NCBI RefSeq assembly: GCF_003284965.1
Contig: NZ_QMEW01000001.1
Coordinates: 124,001-188,000 of the forward strand
DNA: 64,000 nt
Source of the DNA: Mycolicibacterium sp. GF69
Lineage (GTDB): Bacteria; Actinomycetota; Actinomycetes; Mycobacteriales; Mycobacteriaceae
Direction of reading: 5' to 3'
Shown: positions 62,239-64,000 of the stretch, one piece after another
Numbering within the stretch: position 1 is the stretch's first letter
Layout: the number at the start of each line of letters is the position of its first letter
Made by a program: the position numbers and the translations under genes
The notes under the pieces: model-generated
Databases searched by the model: none
Seen by the model: only the letters and a program-made list of their open reading frames with translations
Told to the model about the DNA's origin: nothing

Positions 62239-62543
62239 TTGTTCCCGAGGCCCGGCGCTCCCGATCACTGCCGGTTACTAGCCGATCAGGCCGTCAATCG
62301 TCGCGGTGAGCGCAACGAATCAACAGCGAGAGCTTCCCGTGACATTTCGGTGTCACACCGGAGTCACACTGATCTCGTGCCCACGGGCACCATCGCCTTC
62401 CTCCCGTCGATCTCATCATCGCCGCGCTGGGGGATCGGCACGGCGTCGGAGTGCTGCACTACGACCACGACTACGACATCCTCGCCGCGAAGACCGACCT
62501 TCGATTCGCGAGTGTTTGGCTGGCGAGGCGTGGCAGCCTTTGA
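62239..62543 (+). pseudogene. vapC-like PIN-domain toxin remnant, frameshifted
   Basis: Two frames together spell a VapC C-terminal half. The first frame reads RLLADQAVNRRG near 62272; another reads GHHRLPPVDLIIAALGDR, then VLHYDHDYDILA, ending ARRGSL at 62543. The PPVD and HYDHD segments are typical of the PIN family. There is no start region, no antitoxin gene and at least one frameshift, so it is a dead fragment. It marks a degraded toxin-antitoxin locus beside the dnaK promoter. Confidence 0.6.
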
Positions 62544-62842
62544 CCGTTCGCGTCTGATCACCGCTGAGGATTCCGACACGTCAGTGCGGATTAGCGACCG
62601 ACACGGTACTGAGAAACCCCAGGCCACCGGCGCGGTCCAGCGACAAGTTCGATGAGTTCCTTCTGTCATTGCCCCTAGGGGGTTGGACGCGGCTTGCCGG
62701 TCGCCGGTTGTGTTGGCACCACAAGAACAACCCGGAGTTTCGTCCAGTCGCGACGAGCGAGTGCGCTGAGCGGGTAGCTAACTTCTGGTCAGACAGTGCG
62801 GTGATGACGAACCACCTGCCGCAGCGAAAGACGAAGAGGACG
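62544..62842. other. Intergenic region before the alpha/beta hydrolase
   Basis: A span of 299 bases without a supported gene. Short frames on both strands lack ribosome sites and known motifs. The hydrolase frame is open back to 62669, but a GAAGAGGA ribosome site directly before 62843 indicates that upstream sequence is leader. A second ATG at 62804 is less well placed. Confidence 0.45.
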
Positions 62843-63760
62843 ATGGCCATAGCTCCGAGGCGCCGAGCCGGCACATGGCTCACCGCCCACGTGGCGCAGC
62901 GCCTGCTACCGCTCATCCGCACGCAGCGCAACTTCCACTTTGCCACCCGCCAGGTCGCAGCTCCGGAGGCTGTCGACGTGCCGACGCGTCACGGAACCGT
63001 CCGGTGTCTGGTCTACCGACCGCATCCAGACGCGCCCCTTGCCGCGGCCAGCCCAGACGGCCCTCCGGTCCACTTGCATTTGCATGGCGGCGCATTCATC
63101 GTGCGCAGACCGCGGCAAGAGGAGTACATCGCGCAATTCATCGCCTCAGAGGTCGGTGCGGTGGTCGTGCTCGCTGACTACGCGACGGCGCCCCAATCTC
63201 GATATCCGGTGGCCGAACACCAATGCTTCGATGTCGCGCGGTGGCTGCGCACCGAGAATGCCGTACGCGGATGGGATACCTCTCGAATGTCGGTGTCTGG
63301 CGCAAGTGCGGGGGCGAAGCTCGCGCTCAACGTATGCCAGCAGGCACACGCTGGCGGCGAATTCGCCCTGTGCGCCGCGGTTTTGGCCTTCCCCGTCGTC
63401 GACCTCTCCCGCACCGATCGAACGTCTGCTAAGAGACACCCACGAATCTCACCACTGATCCAGCGCCTCGCCATCGATGCCTACGTCGTCGACCCCTGCC
63501 TCCGCCACCAGCCGCTGGCATCCCCTGTGTTCGACGCCGGCCTGCCGGACGCCCTGCCGCCCACGCTGATCATGACTGGGGAACTCGATACCCTTGGCCC
63601 CGAAGGCGACGCTCTCGCAGCACAATTGGCCCGCAGCGGTGTCGCGACCACCCACTACCGCTTCTCGGCCACGGACCACGGGTTCACGAAGTCGGAAACC
63701 GCGACCGCCCACGCGGCGATGAAACTCATTGGCGCCCACCTCGTCCGGTACTTGGCGTGA
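62843..63760 (+). CDS. Alpha/beta hydrolase (acetylesterase/HSL-like)
   Basis: A 305 aa hormone-sensitive-lipase-type hydrolase. The oxyanion motif is HLHGGAF, the nucleophile elbow GASAG, the acid Asp in GELDTLGPEGD and the His in ATDHGF. The start with a GAAGAGGA site is chosen. No signal peptide. It likely cleaves small esters or a lipid ester and may be linked to the SDR that follows 143 bases later in the same direction. Confidence 0.86.
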   Translation: MAIAPRRRAGTWLTAHVAQRLLPLIRTQRNFHFATRQVAAPEAVDVPTRHGTVRCLVYRPHPDAPLAAASPDGPPVHLHLHGGAFIVRRPRQEEYIAQFIASEVGAVVVLADYATAPQSRYPVAEHQCFDVARWLRTENAVRGWDTSRMSVSGASAGAKLALNVCQQAHAGGEFALCAAVLAFPVVDLSRTDRTSAKRHPRISPLIQRLAIDAYVVDPCLRHQPLASPVFDAGLPDALPPTLIMTGELDTLGPEGDALAAQLARSGVATTHYRFSATDHGFTKSETATAHAAMKLIGAHLVRYLA

Positions 63761-63785
63761 GCTGTCGCTGCGAAACAACGAACGA

Positions 63786-63797
63786 CCAACATGTTGG
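63786..63797. repeat. Perfect 12-bp palindrome between hydrolase and SDR genes
   Basis: CCAACATGTTGG, placed 107 bases before the SDR start. It could be an operator; no regulator is visible in the window. Confidence 0.35.
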
Positions 63798-63903
63798 CGC
63801 ATTCGGACGAGCAATCCGCCGCGATGCCGTCCTAGCTTTGTTCCTTGTACAACGCCGCCTATTCGGTGCTGCGCGAAATGACTAGACGAGTGTGAGGATT
63901 CGA

Positions 63904-64000
63904 ATGCAACTGAAGGGTCGACGCGCTCTGGTCACCGGCGCGACGGGAGGGATCGGTCAAGCCATCGCGCGCGAGCTGGCGTCGCGGGGATGCGCGGTGA
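63904..64000 (+). CDS. Short-chain dehydrogenase/reductase, N-terminal part
   Basis: Only 32 codons are inside the window, and the gene runs off the end. The classical SDR cofactor motif TGATGGIG appears at residues 11-18, followed by AIARELASRG. A GTGAGGA site precedes the ATG. Coenzyme and substrate cannot be judged from this fragment. It is probably co-expressed with the upstream hydrolase. Confidence 0.82.
   Translation, partial: MQLKGRRALVTGATGGIGQAIARELASRGCAV

Noticed and set aside
62364..62669. 101-codon minus-strand frame near the vapC remnant
   Set aside because: No ribosome site or recognisable motif, and it is antisense to the better-supported vapC fragment.

Overview
The window is high-G+C actinobacterial DNA from a mycobacterium, most likely a fast-growing Mycolicibacterium. 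Diagnostic genes are pknG with the glnX-glnH partners, fgd (F420-dependent glucose-6-phosphate dehydrogenase), ttfA, and the dnaK-grpE-dnaJ-hspR operon with HspR operators. Gene order over large blocks recalls M. tuberculosis Rv0423c down to Rv0350, with extra genes between the blocks. Family and M. tuberculosis names come from recalled protein families and gene order, not from a database search.

Layout. 0-2.6 kb: end of thiC, thiD, an alpha/beta hydrolase and a septum-formation-like membrane protein, joined by ATGA/GTGA overlaps. 2.6-7.6 kb: a Baeyer-Villiger-type monooxygenase, a DoxX-like membrane protein, a double-domain TetR regulator, two small membrane proteins and an amino-acid permease. 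7.6-14.7 kb: two tandem LpqL-type lipoprotein peptidases, an SGNH hydrolase, thiG-thiS-thiO under a TPP riboswitch, then thiE and mutT3. 14.7-19.3 kb: glnX-glnH-pknG. 19.6-25.4 kb: a STAS protein, ackA-pta, a gene remnant, fgd and an MBL-fold hydrolase. 25.4-31.7 kb: a GNAT/SDR divergent pair and a MarR-purT-(DUF)-rhodanese-metZ-(hypothetical) operon. 31.7-42 kb: an MmpL-like transporter, a 3Fe-4S ferredoxin, purA, a site-2 protease, a zinc CDF exporter, fba and a zinc alcohol dehydrogenase. 42-49 kb: DedA, an NhaA-DsbA fusion, a GH76 enzyme, a SpoU methyltransferase, a lipoprotein, an SDR and ttfA. 49-55.6 kb: clpB, an SfLAP-family membrane protein, TetR, a YhgE-like membrane protein and a type II flavohemoglobin. 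55.6-56.9 kb: a complete IS30-family element. 57-62.1 kb: aldose epimerase and hspR-dnaJ-grpE-dnaK. 62.2-64 kb: a frameshifted vapC remnant, an alpha/beta hydrolase and the start of an SDR gene.

Functionally the window is mostly housekeeping: thiamine synthesis and salvage, acetate metabolism, aspartate/glutamate sensing through PknG, purine and methionine synthesis, cell-envelope export, and the HspR-controlled chaperone regulon. The clearest regulatory signals are a TPP riboswitch, four HspR (HAIR) sites, a SigH-like clpB promoter, an ArsR/SmtB-like operator on the zinc exporter, and palindromes next to MarR/TetR genes. Twenty genes have a TANNNT hexamer 5-8 nt before the start codon, which suggests leaderless mRNAs. 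I found no wholly new multi-gene system. The best leads are the LpqL paralogue that lost a zinc ligand, the NhaA-DsbA fusion, the tandem TetR protein, and the hairpin class between genes.
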